Origin: an uncultured Varibaculum sp.
GTDB taxonomy: Bacteria; Actinomycetota; Actinomycetes; Actinomycetales; Actinomycetaceae
Assembly (NCBI RefSeq): GCF_902489465.1
Contig: NZ_CABTZZ010000003.1
Location: forward strand, 21,092-85,091
DNA: 64,000 nucleotides
Direction: 5' to 3'
Under the pieces are notes generated by a model. That model had not been told where the DNA came from and ran no database searches. It saw only the letters and a list, made by a program, of their open reading frames with translations. A program made the translations under genes and the position numbers. Positions 26,315-35,363 of the stretch are shown here, one piece after another. Position 1 is the stretch's first letter, and the number at the start of each line of letters is the position of its first letter.

Positions 26315-27560
26315 AGCGTTGCTTCCTTAGGACGAACAGGGAGGCACCCAGGAGCACTGCCGAAATAATCAGCAGCAAGGTGACGTCTTGCCAAAAACCA
26401 TCGAACCCGGGGTGATAGTAGAGGTTATAGAAACCGTCCGTGATTAGGGCAGTGGGATTTAGTTTATTTACCAGGGGCGCTTTTTGGTCTACTACGTAGC
26501 GCATGGTTCCGCCCATCATGCCGGCCAGTACTGCCCCCAACATGGTGACTGAAATCAAGACTCCAATTTTCATGTTTTCCCCGCCGGGCACGAGTGCGGA
26601 AATCGCTACCCCGAAGGACAATCCGACCAGGGCTCCAAGGGAAGTTAGCAGGAAGGTTAATGCCCAATTGGGGCCAAAATCGATATTGAACAGGACGTGG
26701 CACACTGCCACCAGTAAAATCAGGCCCACCAATTGCAGTAGGTAACTGGAAATAATCCCGGAAATAATCAGTTTGGCTTTGCTGGTCGGTGCCACCGCTA
26801 CTCGTCTGCCGATTACCCCCAGGGGTGGCTGGGCATTATTCATCACTGTCATGGAGAACATCCCCCCATACAGGGCAGCCATAGCTAGCAGCGAGAAGAA
26901 CTCTGCCATCAGCAAGTCCATAGATTTGGGGCTGCGGTCACGCAAAGTAAAGTCGCTTTTAGCGAGTCGGTCTTGGACCGAGGCCGCTACCTGGGAAGGA
27001 TCAAAGGCAGGAGGCTGGCCGGGCGGAATGTTTTGAAAGTCAGGCGGAGAGTGAGCGCGAACGTTTGCCGCTATCTCTCGCTGCGTCAGTTGGCTGATCA
27101 TATCGGTGCGTTGGGTGATTTCGTCAAGAATTGTTTTTAAGATGGTTTGTTCCATCCCGTTGGAAGCCAGAGTCAAATGAGCTTTGGCATCCCTGCTGAT
27201 AGCTGCCTGCGAGGTTCCGGTAATCTCGACTATTCCGGAAACTTCCTCGTCCTCTAAAAGCCTTTTTCCTTCCTCTAAGGTCGTGACCATTCGCAGTTTC
27301 AACAGGGGTTGGTTTTCCGAGCTGACGGGGGAGGAGTCCTTCTTGCTTAAATCATCGAAAGCGATTTTGAAGGTGCTGTCTTGGTAGACCTGGGAGTTTA
27401 CTACCGCTACCGGGACGGTATCGAAGGCTTCTTTATTGACAATGTCGCCGAGTGCCCCTTTGAACAGCAAGCCCAGCAGGATGGGAAAGGCGAGCGTCCA
27501 AAAAACCAAGGTGCGGTTGGAAAGCAGTAGCTTTAGGTTGTATCCGATTAGGTGCCCCAT
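26301..27560 (-). CDS. ABC-2 type exporter permease (first subunit)
   Basis: 419 residues with the same topology as the next gene: N-terminal segment (about 18-36), extracytoplasmic domain with charged linker (40-215), and a C-terminal membrane block (220-410). It is the middle gene of a three-gene operon, starting two bases after the ATPase gene ends. Divergence between the two permeases indicates a heteromeric exporter. Confidence 0.85.
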   Translation of the reverse strand: MGHLIGYNLKLLLSNRTLVFWTLAFPILLGLLFKGALGDIVNKEAFDTVPVAVVNSQVYQDSTFKIAFDDLSKKDSSPVSSENQPLLKLRMVTTLEEGKRLLEDEEVSGIVEITGTSQAAISRDAKAHLTLASNGMEQTILKTILDEITQRTDMISQLTQREIAANVRAHSPPDFQNIPPGQPPAFDPSQVAASVQDRLAKSDFTLRDRSPKSMDLLMAEFFSLLAMAALYGGMFSMTVMNNAQPPLGVIGRRVAVAPTSKAKLIISGIISSYLLQLVGLILLVAVCHVLFNIDFGPNWALTFLLTSLGALVGLSFGVAISALVPGGENMKIGVLISVTMLGAVLAGMMGGTMRYVVDQKAPLVNKLNPTALITDGFYNLYYHPGFDGFWQDVTLLLIISAVLLGASLFVLRKQRYDSL

Positions 27561-27562
27561 AG

Positions 27563-28501
27563 CTAGTCTCGCAATTCCTTGCCGGTTAGCTGCAAGAAAA
27601 CGTCATTTAGGGTGGGACGCTCCGAGTAAATCGACTCATAAGCTATGCCGGCCTGGCTCAACTGGGCGATGAGAGTGGAAACGTGGTTTTGTCCGTGCCG
27701 GTAAACTAGCTGGAATGTGCGATTTCTGGTGGTAACTGACTCAATTTGGGGATCGGATTCCAGCTTTTCTTTAAGTTCTGGAGGCAGCTCCACCCCCTGC
27801 AAAGTAACTTTTTCTTCGATATCAGATAGCTGTTTCAGCTCATTAATGGTGCCTTGCGCGATGATTTCACCCTTGTCAAGAATGATGATTCGGTCGCAAA
27901 TCTGCTCTACTTCTTCCATATAGTGAGTGGTGTAAACCACCGTGGCTCCGCGGTCACGCAAAGTGACGATACCGTCCAGGATATTGTTGCGGCTTTGGGG
28001 ATCGACTGCCACGGTCGGCTCATCCAGGAAAATCAGCTCCGGTTGATGGGCGATACCGCACACTAGGTTTAAGCGGCGCAACAGGCCTCCGGAGAGCTGC
28101 TTAGGGCGAAACTTTAAATAGTCTTGCAGTCCCGCCAACTGAACCGCCTCTGCAATCATCGCGGAGCGTTTACGCTTGTCCGCCAGGTACAGTCCACAAA
28201 AATATTCCAGGTTTTGCGCCACGGTTAGCTCATTGAATACGGCTATGTCCTGGAATACCACCCCTAGACGCCGTTTAATGTCGAAGGCATCGGGGCGCAT
28301 TTCTTGTCCGAAGATTTTCACGCTCCCGCTGGTGAAACGTAGCAGGGAGAGGATGCAGTTGATAGCAGTGGATTTTCCGGATCCGTTAGGCCCTAGCAGC
28401 CCCAAGATTTCGCCCTGACGAACTTGAAAAGTCAACTTATTGAGGGCGCGTAACTGCTGGTAATCTTTGGTTAGACCCTCTACTTCAATAATGTTGGTCA
28501 C
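27563..28501 (-). CDS. ABC transporter ATP-binding protein (DrrA-like)
   Basis: 312 residues. Walker A GPNGSGKST (about 36-44), signature LSGGLLRRL (about 138), Walker B LIFLDEPT and the switch histidine in YTTHYMEEVEQI are all intact. The C-terminal extension (about 225-312) is of the DrrA/NodI-like type found with ABC-2 permeases. First gene of the operon with two permeases; the complex would export an unknown substrate. The signature reads LSGGL rather than LSGGQ, a common variation in this subfamily. Confidence 0.92.
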   Translation of the reverse strand: MTNIIEVEGLTKDYQQLRALNKLTFQVRQGEILGLLGPNGSGKSTAINCILSLLRFTSGSVKIFGQEMRPDAFDIKRRLGVVFQDIAVFNELTVAQNLEYFCGLYLADKRKRSAMIAEAVQLAGLQDYLKFRPKQLSGGLLRRLNLVCGIAHQPELIFLDEPTVAVDPQSRNNILDGIVTLRDRGATVVYTTHYMEEVEQICDRIIILDKGEIIAQGTINELKQLSDIEEKVTLQGVELPPELKEKLESDPQIESVTTRNRTFQLVYRHGQNHVSTLIAQLSQAGIAYESIYSERPTLNDVFLQLTGKELRD

Positions 28502-28578
28502 GACGGTTCTCGCGTTCTAGGGGTAGTTATTTTTAAGGCAATTCTAGTTTAGCGAAGCTAATCAGCGGTACCCCCCAA

Positions 28579-28639
28579 CCGTGGCGACGTTAATCGAGAA
28601 TTAACCGAGAGTTATTGCAGATTTTAAACGCCGCCACGG
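28579..28639. other. inverted repeat between ABC operon and ybaK-type gene
   Basis: CCGTGGCGACGTTAA (28579-28593) can pair with TTAAACGCCGCCACGG (28624-28639) with one mismatch and one bulge. A shorter palindrome, GTTAATCGAGAATTAAC, lies inside. It is upstream of both divergent genes, so it could be an operator or a leader structure; no family recognised. Confidence 0.4.
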
Positions 28640-28723
28640 CTGAGGGTAGGAAGTTATTTTCGTTCAAAAATTTTCGAGTCGGTTAAACTGGCTGAGAAAA
28701 CTCCTAGGAAAGCAGGTGCGGTT

Positions 28724-29209
28724 ATGGGCAAGAAGCATGTGAAAACTAACGCCCTGCGCATCCTCGAAAATGCGGGAATCGCTGCGCAAATGACGCAGGT
28801 TTCTTCCAAAGGGGAGTTTTTAGATGCTCTTACGATTGCGCAGGAGCTAGGGGTAGATGCGAATTTAGTTTTTAAAACTCTAGTTCTAGAGGGCGGACCT
28901 GGGGAGCATTTTGTGGCGGTAGTGCCCGCTACTCACGAGTTAGATTTGAAAGCTGCCGCCAAGTGTTTTGGGGTAAAACACCTGGCAATGTTGCCTTTGA
29001 AAAAGCTAACTCCGCTCACCGGTTATTTAAAAGGAGCGTGTTCGCCCTTGGGAATGAAGAAAGATTTCCCCACGGTGATCGACCAATCCGCTTTTGAGCA
29101 AGAAAAAATTTACGTATCTGCGGGTAAACGCGGTTACCAGATTCTAGTTGCGGCCACAGATCTGCAAAGGGTGATACCGGCGAAGCAGGGAGATATTTCT
29201 CGACCTTAA
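28724..29209 (+). CDS. ybaK: Cys-tRNA(Pro)/aminoacyl-tRNA deacylase, YbaK/EbsC family
   Basis: 161 residues of the YbaK family, which hydrolyses mischarged Cys-tRNA(Pro). The family core is visible as VFKTLVLEG (about 45) with the catalytic lysine of this strand, then VVPATHELDLK, YLKGACSPLGMKKDFPT (about 103-119) and VSAGKRGYQI. GCAGGTG lies about six bases before the ATG. Full length for the family. It is followed by a structured region and mntH. Confidence 0.92.
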   Translation: MGKKHVKTNALRILENAGIAAQMTQVSSKGEFLDALTIAQELGVDANLVFKTLVLEGGPGEHFVAVVPATHELDLKAAAKCFGVKHLAMLPLKKLTPLTGYLKGACSPLGMKKDFPTVIDQSAFEQEKIYVSAGKRGYQILVAATDLQRVIPAKQGDISRP

Positions 29210-29215
29210 AAAGCT

Positions 29216-29340
29216 AGCCCCCACTAAAGTGAGAGTACTGTCAAACGGTTTTTGTCTTCTAAAAAAACCGAGTAAAGTTTCGGGTATACGAAACTTACAT
29301 AAGGGGCACCCGAAACCCGGCTAAAGGAAAGTGGGGGGCT
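29216..29340 (+). promoter_or_regulatory. structured leader/operator region upstream of mntH
   Basis: AGCCCCCACT (29216-29225) pairs with AGTGGGGGGCT (29330-29340) with one bulge, closing about 105 bases. Inside are a hairpin CGGTTTTT/AAAAACCG (29246-29270) and a symmetric element AAGTTTCG-GGTATA-CGAAACTT (29275-29296). The latter could be a metalloregulator operator; the whole could be a multi-stem RNA or a small inserted element. I do not see the conserved loops of the yybP-ykoY manganese riboswitch. Confidence 0.5.
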
Positions 29341-29387
29341 GCTTAGATGAGGCAGTTTTTGCGAGTTAGAAAGGTGAATCTGCGCAG

Positions 29388-30653
29388 ATGGAAAAGGAAA
29401 TCGTCCCAGATTCTCAACCTGCTCCCGATGGGAAGGTGGCTGCCAAGAAAGGTTTGCTCCCGCTCCTGGGGCCGGCGTTCGTAGCGGCAGTTGCCTACGT
29501 TGATCCCGGGAATGTCGCCGCCAATATCACTGCTGGTGCCCGCTATGGCTATCTGCTGGTGTGGGTATTAGTGCTGGCCAATTTGATGGCAGTGATCATT
29601 CAATATCAAAGCGCCAAACTAGGGTTAGTGACTGGGAAATCTTTACCGGAGATCTTGGGGGATCGGCTGCCCAAAGGCAAACGCATCACATTTTGGATTC
29701 AAGCTGAGATTATCGCGGCCGCTACCGACCTGGCGGAGATCGTGGGGGGCGCGATTGCGTTGCAGCTACTGTTTGGGCTGCCACTGTTGGCAGGGGGCTT
29801 TATCGTAGGCTGTGTATCGTTAGCACTGCTAGTTTTCCAGAATGAACGCCGACAAAAACAGTTCGAAACTATAGTGATCGGACTGCTAGTGATCATCACC
29901 GTAGGCTTCTTGTCGGGGCTGGTGATTAGCCCGCCTGATCCCGCGGGAATGCTGGGGGGATTGCTACCCCGTTTTGCCGGTACCGACACCGTGCTGATCG
30001 CTGCCTCCATGCTGGGAGCAACCGTGATGCCTCACGCTATCTACCTGCATTCTTCGCTGGTGAACCACCGTTTCCCGGAGCGAGGTTCTCGCGATATTCC
30101 GCACCTGTTACGCGCCTCCAAACATGATGTGGTCTATGCGCTATTTGTCGCGGGAGCCGTCAATATTGCACTTTTATTGCTGGCCGCGTCGGCGCTAGCG
30201 GGAAAGAGTGGCACCGACACTATCGAGGGCGCACATGGCGCTATCGAAAATGCCTTGGGCAGTGGAATCGGCGTAATTTTTGCGATTGGCCTGCTAGCTT
30301 CCGGATTAGCCTCTACTTCGGTTGGAGCCTATGCGGGTTCGGAAATCATGGGCGGGCTGCTGCATGTGCGGGTACCGCTTTTCCTGCGCCGGCTAATCAC
30401 CCTGATTCCCGCGCTGCTGATTCTGTGGCTCTACCCCAACCCCACCTGGGCTTTAGTTGTTTCCCAGGTAGCGTTATCTTTCGGTATTCCCCTAGCGGTA
30501 GTACCGCTCGCAGCCTATACCCGCAAGAAAGAACTAATGGGCAGCTACACCGATAACCGGGCAATGCGTTGGACAATGTGCGCCATTGCGGGCTTGATAA
30601 TCGCCTTGAACCTGCTGCTAGTGGTGCTTACTTTCATGGGAGTTGACGTATAA
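29388..30653 (+). CDS. mntH: Nramp-family divalent metal (Mn) transporter
   Basis: 421 residues and about 11 membrane segments. Segment 1 carries the metal-binding DPGN motif (YVDPGNVAANITAG, about residue 43) and segment 6 the MPH motif (VMPHAIYLHSS, about 214), both diagnostic of Nramp proton-coupled Mn/Fe importers. The N-terminus is a hydrophilic stretch before the first helix. The ATG at 29388 has AGAAAGG about a dozen bases upstream, a loose spacing. A structured element with a metalloregulator-like palindrome precedes it, which fits control by manganese or iron. The convergent glgB is separated by a strong terminator. Confidence 0.93.
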   Translation: MEKEIVPDSQPAPDGKVAAKKGLLPLLGPAFVAAVAYVDPGNVAANITAGARYGYLLVWVLVLANLMAVIIQYQSAKLGLVTGKSLPEILGDRLPKGKRITFWIQAEIIAAATDLAEIVGGAIALQLLFGLPLLAGGFIVGCVSLALLVFQNERRQKQFETIVIGLLVIITVGFLSGLVISPPDPAGMLGGLLPRFAGTDTVLIAASMLGATVMPHAIYLHSSLVNHRFPERGSRDIPHLLRASKHDVVYALFVAGAVNIALLLLAASALAGKSGTDTIEGAHGAIENALGSGIGVIFAIGLLASGLASTSVGAYAGSEIMGGLLHVRVPLFLRRLITLIPALLILWLYPNPTWALVVSQVALSFGIPLAVVPLAAYTRKKELMGSYTDNRAMRWTMCAIAGLIIALNLLLVVLTFMGVDV

Positions 30654-30747
30654 ACCGCTGTCCGCAAAGAGCTAGGTTGTCCCTGGAAAGTAGCCTGCGT
30701 CCTCGTAAATGGTTTTGGAATCCGGGAGATTAGATCCAAAAGCATTA

Positions 30748-30790
30748 AGGGTGCGTCCTCGAGAACTAAGCATTCTTGAGGACGCACCCT
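30748..30790. terminator. bidirectional terminator between mntH and glgB
   Basis: Two 18-base arms (30748-30765 and 30773-30790; core GGGTGCGTCCTC) pair with one G-U and a seven-base loop. The 3' side continues ATTAA in one direction and TTAATGC in the other. It lies between convergent genes. Confidence 0.8.
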
Positions 30791-30821
30791 ATTAAGCCAT
30801 TAAACTGGCTGAGCTATTGAT

Positions 30822-33005
30822 CTAGTCTTCTTTAGGACGCAACCAGAGGCAACCCAAGGGAGGTACCCTGAGCTCTACCGAGTAGGGGCGGCCATTCCAC
30901 TCCATATCTTCGGCAGTTACCTGACCTAAGTTAGTAACCCCCGAGCCGCCATACTTGGCGTCATCGGTGTTAATAATTTCTTCCCACTCCCCACCGTCGG
31001 GTAGTCCTACCCGGTAGCCTTCGTGGGGATTACCCGCAAAGTTACAGATACACACCATCTTGTGTTCGTGTCCCCGATCATCACGGGACTTGCGCACATA
31101 AGAGATCACGTTATGATCCGAATCATTGGATTCAATCCATTCAAACCCGGTGTGTTCGTCATCCCACAATGCCGGTTCGCTAGTGTAGATCTGGTTCAAG
31201 TCCCGCACTAGTGCCCGTACTCCCTGGTTGCGCTCGTCATCTAGCAGGAACCAATCCAGGGAGCGGTTGGCATCCCACTCGGCGCCCTGGGCGAACTCGC
31301 CTCCCATGAACAACAATTGCTTACCCGGGTGTGACCATTGATAGGCGTAGAGGGAACGCACTCCCGCTAATTGGCGCCAGTAGTCACCTGGCTGCTTAGC
31401 GAGTATAGAGCCCTTGCCGTAGACAACTTCATCGTGGGAGAGCGGCAAAATATAGTGCTCCGAGAACGCATACACCAGGGAGAACGTAAGTTCGCCGTGG
31501 TGCCAAGATCGGTTGACTGGGTCTTCACGCAGGTAACGCAAGGTATCGTTCATCCAACCCATATTCCACTTCAAACCAAAGCCCAAGCCGCCGGCATCGG
31601 TAGGAGCAGTTACCCCTGGCCAGGCCGTAGACTCTTCTGCAATCATGCAGATGCCCGGATACAGGCGGTAGCAGGTGGCGTTGGCTTCCTGTAGGAAAGA
31701 AATCGCTTCCAGGTTTTCCCGTCCGCCATATTGGTTGGGATGCCACTGGCCTTCCTCGCGGGAATAATCCAGGTAAAGCATGGAAGCGACCGCATCGACC
31801 CGCAAACCATCAATATGGAACTCATCCAACCAGTACAGGGCGTTGGCCACCAGGAAGTTTCGTACCTCGTTGCGACCAAAGTTGAAAATCAAGGTTCCCC
31901 AATCGGGCTGTTCGCCGCGGGTAGGATCCGGATGCTCATAGAGTTTGGTGCCATCAAAGTCGGCGAGCGCAAACTGGTCTTTGGGGAAATGGCCGGGAAC
32001 CCAGTCCAGGATGACCCCGATTCCCGCCTGGTGCAGTTTATCTACCAGGTAGCGGAAATCGTCGGGAGTGCCATAGCGGGAAGAGGGCGCGTAATATCCG
32101 CTCTGTTGGTAACCCCAGGAACCATAGAAGGGATGCTCGGAAACTGGCATCATCTCTACGTGGGTAAAGCCCATATCTTTAACATAGGTAACCAGATCGT
32201 CAGCCAAATCCCGATAGTGGGTGTCATAAGACCAGGACCCGATATGCATCTCATAGACCGACATAGGGGAGGTATGGGGATCGGTTTTTGCCCGCTTGTC
32301 CATCCACTCTTGGTCTTCCCACTGGTGGTGTTTATCGGTTACTACCGAGGCCGTCAAGGGAGGAATCTCGCAGGCGCGAGCCATCGGGTCGGCTTTTTGT
32401 TGCCAGGTGCCGTCTGGTCTTAAAATTTCGAACTTGTAGCGAGCCCCAATTTCGACGTCCGGGATAAACAATTCCCAGATCCCCGAGGAACCGAGGGAAC
32501 GCATCGAGGAGGTCTCCCCATCCCAATAGTTAAAGTCGCCCACTACCCGCACTGCTTGGGCGTTCGGCGCCCACACCGCAAAGGAGGCTCCTTTAGTTTG
32601 CCCCATTTCCGTGTCGTAGGTGCGCAGGTGAGCTCCCAACACTTCCCAAAGTCGCTCGTGACGCCCCTCAGCAATCAGATAAAGGTCAAATTCGCCAACG
32701 GTGGGCAGGTAACGGTAACCGTCATCTAGCTCTGTGGTTTCTTCCCCATAGGTGGTGCGCACCCGGTAATCGGGGATTTCGGTGCCCTCAAGTACTGCCA
32801 CCCAAATGCCATCTTGCTCATGGGTTGCCGGGAAAGTGCCTTTGGGGGTGATAATCTCTACGGCATCTGCCAGGTGGGCAACGGTGCGGATAGTTACGGA
32901 ATCGTCCCCCACGTGGGTGCCTAGCACTGAATGCGGGTCAAAATATCGTCCGTGGGCGACATTAGCTAGGACGTCTGGATCTACAGCTACAGGTTTTGCG
33001 TTCAT
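30822..33005 (-). CDS. glgB: 1,4-alpha-glucan branching enzyme
   Basis: Introduces alpha-1,6 branches in glycogen-type glucan, the last step of the GlgE route as well as of classical glycogen synthesis. 727 residues. An N-terminal CBM48 domain (about 105-210, GDFNYWDG) precedes the GH13 barrel. Catalytic motifs are DGLRVDAVASMLYLDY (nucleophile Asp), MIAEESTAWPGV (acid/base Glu) and LPLSHDEVVYGKGS. The ATG at 33005 gives MNAKPVAVDPDV. It stands alone, 10.5 kb from the glgE-treS-mak operon, so it is controlled separately. Confidence 0.96.
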   Translation of the reverse strand: MNAKPVAVDPDVLANVAHGRYFDPHSVLGTHVGDDSVTIRTVAHLADAVEIITPKGTFPATHEQDGIWVAVLEGTEIPDYRVRTTYGEETTELDDGYRYLPTVGEFDLYLIAEGRHERLWEVLGAHLRTYDTEMGQTKGASFAVWAPNAQAVRVVGDFNYWDGETSSMRSLGSSGIWELFIPDVEIGARYKFEILRPDGTWQQKADPMARACEIPPLTASVVTDKHHQWEDQEWMDKRAKTDPHTSPMSVYEMHIGSWSYDTHYRDLADDLVTYVKDMGFTHVEMMPVSEHPFYGSWGYQQSGYYAPSSRYGTPDDFRYLVDKLHQAGIGVILDWVPGHFPKDQFALADFDGTKLYEHPDPTRGEQPDWGTLIFNFGRNEVRNFLVANALYWLDEFHIDGLRVDAVASMLYLDYSREEGQWHPNQYGGRENLEAISFLQEANATCYRLYPGICMIAEESTAWPGVTAPTDAGGLGFGLKWNMGWMNDTLRYLREDPVNRSWHHGELTFSLVYAFSEHYILPLSHDEVVYGKGSILAKQPGDYWRQLAGVRSLYAYQWSHPGKQLLFMGGEFAQGAEWDANRSLDWFLLDDERNQGVRALVRDLNQIYTSEPALWDDEHTGFEWIESNDSDHNVISYVRKSRDDRGHEHKMVCICNFAGNPHEGYRVGLPDGGEWEEIINTDDAKYGGSGVTNLGQVTAEDMEWNGRPYSVELRVPPLGCLWLRPKED

Positions 33006-33123
33006 GCCTCTAGCGTGTCACGAATCGCCCAATAATTCTTTGGAATAACCCCCCGATTTCCAAATTTTTTCCACCCCGAGTTCCAACAGCGTGCATTGCT
33101 TAATATCATCTGGTTCTATTATT

Positions 33124-33646
33124 CGGGGCTGGCTCGGTAAAAGCACTCCGGGGGCCCGGTGAGCCTCGCAGGGGCTCGGCTCAAGCCCCGTTCGTATCTT
33201 TTACCGGCCGCGCCCCTAGTCGCACCGGGTTGCCCTCTCAGCGCGGGGACTGTCCGCGTACAGAGGCGGATTTTACCGCCCGCCCCGAAATCCGGAAAAC
33301 GCTCTGGCATTTTCACGGATTTAACGCCTTAAGAATTACAGAACTCTAGACTTCTCACCTGGTACCCGACTATAAAGGCATCTTGGTGGCTAGGAGTGTC
33401 TACCCTACGGCATAAATCCGCCCCTGCACGCTCATTGCGTACCTTACGGGAATCTGGCAAAACTGTACCCCTTGCGTGGGGGCGAAGTTTTATCCGAGCA
33501 GGCTAGGAGAGTACCTGGCGGTTCTTGTTCCCACTGAGATGTTCACGCAAGTGATACCAGCCTGCCCGCACACCGGACTAGCCTAGGCAGGAGGAAAAAC
33601 TTCTCCCCCGCGCTAAACCCGGAGTGCTTTTACCGAGCCAGCCCCG
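33124..33646. repeat. perfect 29-bp inverted repeat enclosing 465 bp
   Basis: The arm at 33124-33152 (core GGCTGGCTCGGTAAAAGCAC) recurs exactly, in reverse complement, at 33618-33646. Copy D of the palindromic element ends four bases before the right arm. The structure has the look of a non-autonomous element with terminal inverted repeats or of a long-range RNA pairing. Confidence 0.85.
33474..33613 (-). repeat. palindromic intergenic element, copy D (variant core)
   Basis: Read on the minus strand, it has the same outer layout as copies A-C: AGAAGTTTTTCCTCCTGCC at one end and CCTGCTCGGATAAAACTTC at the other. The central AAGAATT hairpin is replaced by an unrelated stretch of about 85 bases whose edges pair as GGCTAG/CTAGCC. 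It lies downstream of the minus-strand aldehyde dehydrogenase gene. Confidence 0.8.
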
Positions 33647-33727
33647 GGATAGGGAAAACACATGAATCTATACCTCGCGCGTGACGTACGGACTTTTCGT
33701 AAACCCGGTGGGCTTTAGGCGGTGGGG

Positions 33728-35197
33728 TTACCAATCTAGGCTGAAGTATTGCACCTCTTGGAACTCCCTAATCCCTTCGCGGGCGCCCTCGCGACCAATC
33801 CCGGATTGTTTTACTCCACCAAAGGGTGCAGCGGGATCGGATACCAGGCCGCGGTTCACCCCCACCATGCCGACCTCGATCTTTTCTGCTAGATGCAGCG
33901 CCCAGTTTAGGTCGCCGTAAACGTAGGAGGCCAGCCCCATTTCGGTGCCATTTACCATATTGAGCAGTTCGTCCTCGTCAGCATATTCCTTAATGGGGGC
34001 AAGCGGGCCGAAGATTTCGTTTTGTAGGAGGGGAGAGTCGGCGCGGGGCACCTCGATAACTGTGGGTGCCACGAAGTATCCAGCTAGATCGCTGGGTAGG
34101 GGTGCTTGAGCAAGGACTTTTGCTCCTTGGTCTAGGGCTGATTCGAGCAACTGATTCATTGCCTGCATAGCTTTTTCGTTAACTACCGGGCCGATTTCGG
34201 TTTCTGGATCTAGTCCCGCGCCCACTTTCAAAGCTGTTACTCGTTGGCAAAGTGCTTGCGTAAATTCTTCTTTAATGTCTTTGTGCAGGTAGATGCGGTT
34301 AGCGGCGGTGCAGGCTTGACCGCCGTTGCGGAACTTGGCAACCATTAGCCCCTCGACAGCGGCATCCACATCGGCGGTTGCTCCCACTACGAAGGCGGCA
34401 TTTCCTCCAAGTTCCATAGCGGTGTTCACTACCCGGGGAGCGGCGAGCCCCAGCAGGGTGCGTCCCACCGGGGTGGAGCCGGTGAAGGACACTAGGCGTA
34501 CGCGGGGATCGGCTAGCCAGGTATTGGAAATTTCGGCAGAGTGGCGTGAAGGTACCAGGTTTACTACCCCGTCTGGTACGCCTGCCTCTTTTAGGATGCG
34601 CATAATGGCGAGGGCGGTTAAGGGGGTTTCGGAGGCTGGTTTTAGCACTACGGCGTTGCCGGCGGCGAGGGCGGGCGCGATTTTCCGGGTTGCCATGGCG
34701 GCAGGGAAATTCCAGGGAGTAATCAGCGCACATACCCCGACCGGGCGGGCGGTGACCAGGGTACGCGAGCCGCCTGCCGGCGGAATCGCATAATCGCCGT
34801 CAGAGCGGACTGCCTCTTCGGAGAACCAACGGAAGAATTCGGCGGCGTAGGAGGCTTCGCCCAGAGAATCGGGATAGGCTTTACCGTTTTCCCAGCTCAT
34901 TAGGCTAGCGAGTTCCTTAGCGGAAGCCGTCATCAATTCCCAGGCGCGGCGCAGGATTTCGCCACGTTCGCGGGGAGAGCGGTCAGCCCACCCGGGTTGA
35001 GCGCTGACTGCCGCCTCGAGAGCAGCGCTGGCATCGGCGGTGGTGCCCGAGCTTACTTCGGTAATCGCGCGAGTGGTGGCGGGGTCTATTACCGGGAATG
35101 TTTCCCCGCTAGATGCTGGTCTGGGAGAGTTGTTAATCCAAACGGCTTTTGTCGGTTCCAGTTCTGCAACATACTGCGTTAGTTCTGCGCTATCCAT
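33728..35197 (-). CDS. gabD: NAD(P)-dependent succinate-semialdehyde dehydrogenase
   Basis: 489 residues of the aldehyde dehydrogenase superfamily. ITPWNFPAAM (about 165) and VLKPASETPLT mark the cofactor site. MELGGNAAFVV carries the general-base Glu (about 265), and GGQACTAANRIY the catalytic Cys (about 296). The sequence as a whole resembles SSADH, which oxidises succinate semialdehyde to succinate in GABA or glutamate breakdown. Next to glutamate dehydrogenase on the same strand but separated by a terminator. Other aldehyde substrates cannot be excluded. Confidence 0.85.
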   Translation of the reverse strand: MDSAELTQYVAELEPTKAVWINNSPRPASSGETFPVIDPATTRAITEVSSGTTADASAALEAAVSAQPGWADRSPRERGEILRRAWELMTASAKELASLMSWENGKAYPDSLGEASYAAEFFRWFSEEAVRSDGDYAIPPAGGSRTLVTARPVGVCALITPWNFPAAMATRKIAPALAAGNAVVLKPASETPLTALAIMRILKEAGVPDGVVNLVPSRHSAEISNTWLADPRVRLVSFTGSTPVGRTLLGLAAPRVVNTAMELGGNAAFVVGATADVDAAVEGLMVAKFRNGGQACTAANRIYLHKDIKEEFTQALCQRVTALKVGAGLDPETEIGPVVNEKAMQAMNQLLESALDQGAKVLAQAPLPSDLAGYFVAPTVIEVPRADSPLLQNEIFGPLAPIKEYADEDELLNMVNGTEMGLASYVYGDLNWALHLAEKIEVGMVGVNRGLVSDPAAPFGGVKQSGIGREGAREGIREFQEVQYFSLDW

Positions 35198-35285
35198 AAC
35201 CTCTTAATCTCTTTTCGTTTTAAATACCGCTTTTTCTGCGTCTTTGGTTCAGTTTATAGCGTTACCATCAGGGGTGGTAGAAAAG

Positions 35286-35322
35286 TATCTCCCCCGAGCG
35301 GCTGGTCCGCTCGGGGGAGATA
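35286..35322 (-). terminator. terminator of the glutamate dehydrogenase gene
   Basis: Two perfect 16-base arms (core CTCCCCCGAGCGG) around a five-base loop. On the minus strand the stem is followed by ACTTTTC. It lies 42 bp beyond the gdhA stop codon. Confidence 0.85.
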
Positions 35323-35363
35323 TGGTTTCACCTCAACGGGCAGATTCTCTGCCTAGGCGTCGA

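Larger units (their letters stand above)
33006..33727. other. 722-bp non-coding block between glgB and the aldehyde dehydrogenase gene
   Basis: No credible gene: open frames here are short and R/P-rich. It holds a perfect 29-base inverted repeat, palindromic element copy D, and several GC-rich hairpins such as GGCGG-ATTTTA-CCGCC (33265-33280) and CGCGG-N7-CCGCG near 33242. The glgB promoter must lie at its left end. The density of pairing is far above that of other gaps here. Confidence 0.7.

Noticed and set aside
29216..29340. yybP-ykoY manganese riboswitch before mntH
   Set aside because: The multi-stem layout is suggestive, but the conserved loop sequences of that class are not visible.
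33119..33316. 65-residue open frame in the non-coding block
   Set aside because: Composition (R, P, G) and overlap with hairpins suggest chance; no ribosome site or family resemblance.
33006..33727. RNase P RNA, tmRNA or SRP RNA
   Set aside because: The highly conserved core motifs of these RNAs could not be found on either strand.
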